Assembly (NCBI GenBank): GCA_029287575.1
Contig: JARFQW010000066.1
Location: forward strand, 1 to 64,000
Length of the DNA: 64,000 nucleotides
Origin: Gammaproteobacteria bacterium
GTDB lineage: Bacteria; Pseudomonadota; Gammaproteobacteria; Steroidobacterales; XN24
Direction: 5' to 3'
Part shown: positions 62,268-64,000 of the stretch, one piece after another
How positions within the stretch are numbered: position 1 is the first letter of the stretch
Layout: every line of letters starts with the position of its first letter
Made by a program: the position numbers and the translations under genes
The notes under the pieces: model-generated
The model's database searches: none
Told to the model about the DNA's origin: nothing
What the model saw: the letters and a program-made list of their open reading frames with translations, nothing else

Positions 62268-62297
62268 CTGTATGGGCATACAGGGCTTTGCTATGAT
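62268..62297 (+). promoter_or_regulatory. LexA box and extended -10 of the helicase
   Basis: CTGTATGGGCATACAG (62268-62283) is a perfect inverted repeat and fits the E. coli SOS box CTGT-N8-ACAG. TGCTATGAT (62289-62297) is an extended -10 whose start point is the A of the helicase ATG. LexA bound here would cover the -35 region. Confidence 0.75.
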
Positions 62298-62303
62298 CGG
62301 CCC

Positions 62304-64000
62304 ATGCCCGCCGACCCCGTTGCGACCTCGCCTGAGGATGGACTGAACCCCGAGCAGAGGACGGCCGCCTGCTACGGCGACGCTGCCCCGGAGGGCGGCG
62401 TGTCCGCGGGACCGCTCCTCGTGATTGCCGGCGCCGGGACCGGCAAAACCATGACCCTGGCCCATCGCGTGGCCCACCTGATCACGGCCGGCGTGGCAGC
62501 CGAGCGCATTCTTCTGATGACCTTCAGCCGGCGGGCGGCGAGGGAGATGACCGAACGGGCCCGGCGGATTGTCGAGCAGCGCCGCAGAGGTGAGGGCGGC
62601 GCGATCCGTCTCCCCTGGTCGGGGACCTTCCATTCGGTCGCCAGCCGGATCCTGCGGGAATATGCGCCCAATCTGGCCCTCGACCCGGGATTCTCCGTGC
62701 TGGACCGGGGCGATGCCGCGGACCTCATGGACGTATGCCGCCAGGAACGCGGCGTCGAGCGCCTCGAGCGGCGTTTCCCCAGAAAGGACACGTGCCTGTC
62801 GATCTACTCCCGCTGTGTTAATGCCCGGGCCGACCTGGCCGAGTGCCTGGCCGATTATTTCCCCTGGTGCGCCGACTGGGAGCCGGAACTCAGAGCGCTG
62901 TTTCGCGCTTACGCGGACGCGAAACGCGCCGCCGCGCTTCTCGATTACGACGATCTGCTCCTGTACTGGCATGAAATGATCCAGGTGGAGCCGCTGGCCC
63001 AGGCCGTGGGTGAGCGTTTCGACCACATCCTGGTGGACGAGTACCAGGACACCAACCGGCTACAGGCCGGCATCCTCAGGGGACTTCGGCCGGATGGCCG
63101 TGGCGTTACCGTCGTGGGCGACGACGCCCAGTCCATTTACGCGTTTCGCGCTGCCACCGTGGACAATATCCTCGACTTTCCCGGCCAGTACGCGCCGCCG
63201 GCGAGCGTGGTCACCCTGCAGCGGAACTACCGCTCCACCCAGGCGGTCCTCGATGCCGCCAACGACCTGATCGCGGAAGGCCGCCGCCAGTACAGCAAAC
63301 GACTGAGCGCGACCCGCGGCCGCGGCGAAAAGCCGGCCTATGTCACCGTCGAAGACGATGCCGCCCAGGTGGATTACGTTGTCCGGTCGGTTCTGTCGGC
63401 GCGGGAAACCGGCGTCAGGCTGATGGACCAGGCGGTGCTGTTCCGCAACTCGCACCACAGCGACCGGCTGGAGCTCGAGCTGACCCGGCGCAACATACCG
63501 TTCGTGAAATACGGCGGACTGAAGTTTCTCGAGTCGGCCCACGTAAAGGACTTTCTCTGCGTCCTGCGCTGGGGCGACAACCCGAGAAACCGGATCGCGG
63601 CATTTCGCTGTCTTCAGATGCTTCCCGGCATCGGGCCCGGAACCGCCGCGCGGGCGTTCGGGTTCGTGGAGGCGGCCGGCGGCTCGCTGGCGGCTCTTGG
63701 AGGGTTCTCACCGCCCCCGGCCGCCCGGGATGACTGGCCGGGCCTGGTTGACTTGCTCGCCGGGCTGGCAGCGGATGAGCCGGACTGGCGACCCCAGGCC
63801 GGACGGGTGCGGGCCTGGTATCAGCCTCACCTGGAAAGGCTCTATGACACCTGGGCCGTGCGCGCCGGTGACCTGGACGCCCTGGAAGCCATTGCCGGTC
63901 AGTACCCAACCCGACAAGGGTTTCTGACGGAGTTGTCCCTGGACCCGCCGCAGGCCACCGGCGATCTTTCCGGTCCGCCGTTGATCGACGAGGATTACCT
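62304..64000 (+). CDS. UvrD/Rep-type ATP-dependent DNA helicase (3' truncated)
   Basis: The first 565 residues of a superfamily 1A 3'-5' helicase; the gene runs off the window. Motifs seen are Q-motif LNPEQRTA (14-21), Walker A AGAGTGKT (42-49), motif Ia TFSRRAAREM, Walker B VDEYQDTN, motif III GDDAQSIYAFRAA and motif IV-region QRNYRSTQ. TFSRRAA in place of TFTNKAA shows that it is a UvrD relative rather than UvrD itself. The ATG at 62304 has no ribosome-binding site and coincides with the predicted transcript start. A LexA box upstream suggests induction by DNA damage. Confidence 0.9.
   Translation, partial: MPADPVATSPEDGLNPEQRTAACYGDAAPEGGVSAGPLLVIAGAGTGKTMTLAHRVAHLITAGVAAERILLMTFSRRAAREMTERARRIVEQRRRGEGGAIRLPWSGTFHSVASRILREYAPNLALDPGFSVLDRGDAADLMDVCRQERGVERLERRFPRKDTCLSIYSRCVNARADLAECLADYFPWCADWEPELRALFRAYADAKRAAALLDYDDLLLYWHEMIQVEPLAQAVGERFDHILVDEYQDTNRLQAGILRGLRPDGRGVTVVGDDAQSIYAFRAATVDNILDFPGQYAPPASVVTLQRNYRSTQAVLDAANDLIAEGRRQYSKRLSATRGRGEKPAYVTVEDDAAQVDYVVRSVLSARETGVRLMDQAVLFRNSHHSDRLELELTRRNIPFVKYGGLKFLESAHVKDFLCVLRWGDNPRNRIAAFRCLQMLPGIGPGTAARAFGFVEAAGGSLAALGGFSPPPAARDDWPGLVDLLAGLAADEPDWRPQAGRVRAWYQPHLERLYDTWAVRAGDLDALEAIAGQYPTRQGFLTELSLDPPQATGDLSGPPLIDEDY

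Noticed and set aside
1-64000. CRISPR arrays, insertion sequences, tRNA or rRNA genes, attachment sites
   Set aside because: None seen: no regularly spaced repeats, transposase motifs, terminal inverted repeats or cloverleaf-like sequence. The integrase-arm-like domain at 43758-44723 lacks a recombinase domain, so it is not a mobile element.

Overview
The window is a single, high-G+C, gene-dense stretch of chromosome, apparently from a gammaproteobacterium. Three things point there: an E. coli-type LexA box (CTGT-N8-ACAG), an FNR-type site (TTGAC-N4-GTCAA), and gene families common in free-living, often marine, gammaproteobacteria (Otr-like octahaem cytochrome, TonB receptor, KefF/KefB, TtcA, AzoR). 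A more exact placement (Woeseiales or Chromatiales-like) is only a guess. I see no rRNA, tRNA, insertion sequence, prophage or CRISPR array. The first ~96 bases look like a poly-G contig-edge artefact. Both end genes are partial: an acyl-CoA dehydrogenase at the left and a UvrD-type helicase at the right.

Layout. 1-9.9 kb: acyl-CoA dehydrogenase tail, a FlgO/TPR membrane protein, a GtrA/GtrB-type lipid-sugar pair, a TonB receptor, an LEA-like repeat protein, and a TIR-TM-TPR protein facing a WYL regulator. 10-19 kb: an ARPP-1-like protein, a DRG/TGS GTPase, a HemN-like radical SAM enzyme, overlapping kefF-kefB, and an SRPBCC gene coupled to an ABC1/UbiB kinase. 19-29 kb: MsrA, an alpha/beta hydrolase, an NSS transporter, AzoR, small glycine-zipper envelope proteins, PPK2, a Trm112-like protein and a ZnuABC-type metal importer. 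29-33 kb: a three-gene respiratory cluster (small monohaem cytochrome, DUF3373-like outer-membrane barrel, octahaem cytochrome) with a class II FNR-type promoter, divergent from ttcA.

33-48 kb: an MscS-type channel with a lipocalin, a TVP38 protein, an SDR, DUF1992, then a tight four-gene run (integrase-arm/DUF2914 fusion, AlaX, GT39-like transferase, SulP), followed by an acyl-CoA synthetase coupled to a haloalkane dehalogenase. 47-64 kb: a monohaem cytochrome, an exported methyltransferase-like protein, an M28 peptidase, an alpha/beta hydrolase coupled to a second ABC1 kinase, a PhoD phosphatase, a Tat-exported two-subunit molybdenum hydroxylase, DUF819, an Old Yellow Enzyme, a beta-solenoid SSGD-repeat protein and an SOS-type helicase with a predicted leaderless start.

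How the genes work together. The most coherent system is the cytochrome/barrel cluster: its parts could form an anaerobically induced electron route in the envelope or across the outer membrane. The metal importer, the KefFB pair and the GtrAB pair are standard multi-component units. Most other genes are one- or two-gene units. Stop/start overlaps (ATGA, GTGA) repeatedly pair genes whose joint function is not obvious, notably both ABC1 kinases, the dehalogenase/CoA-ligase pair and the DUF2914/AlaX pair.
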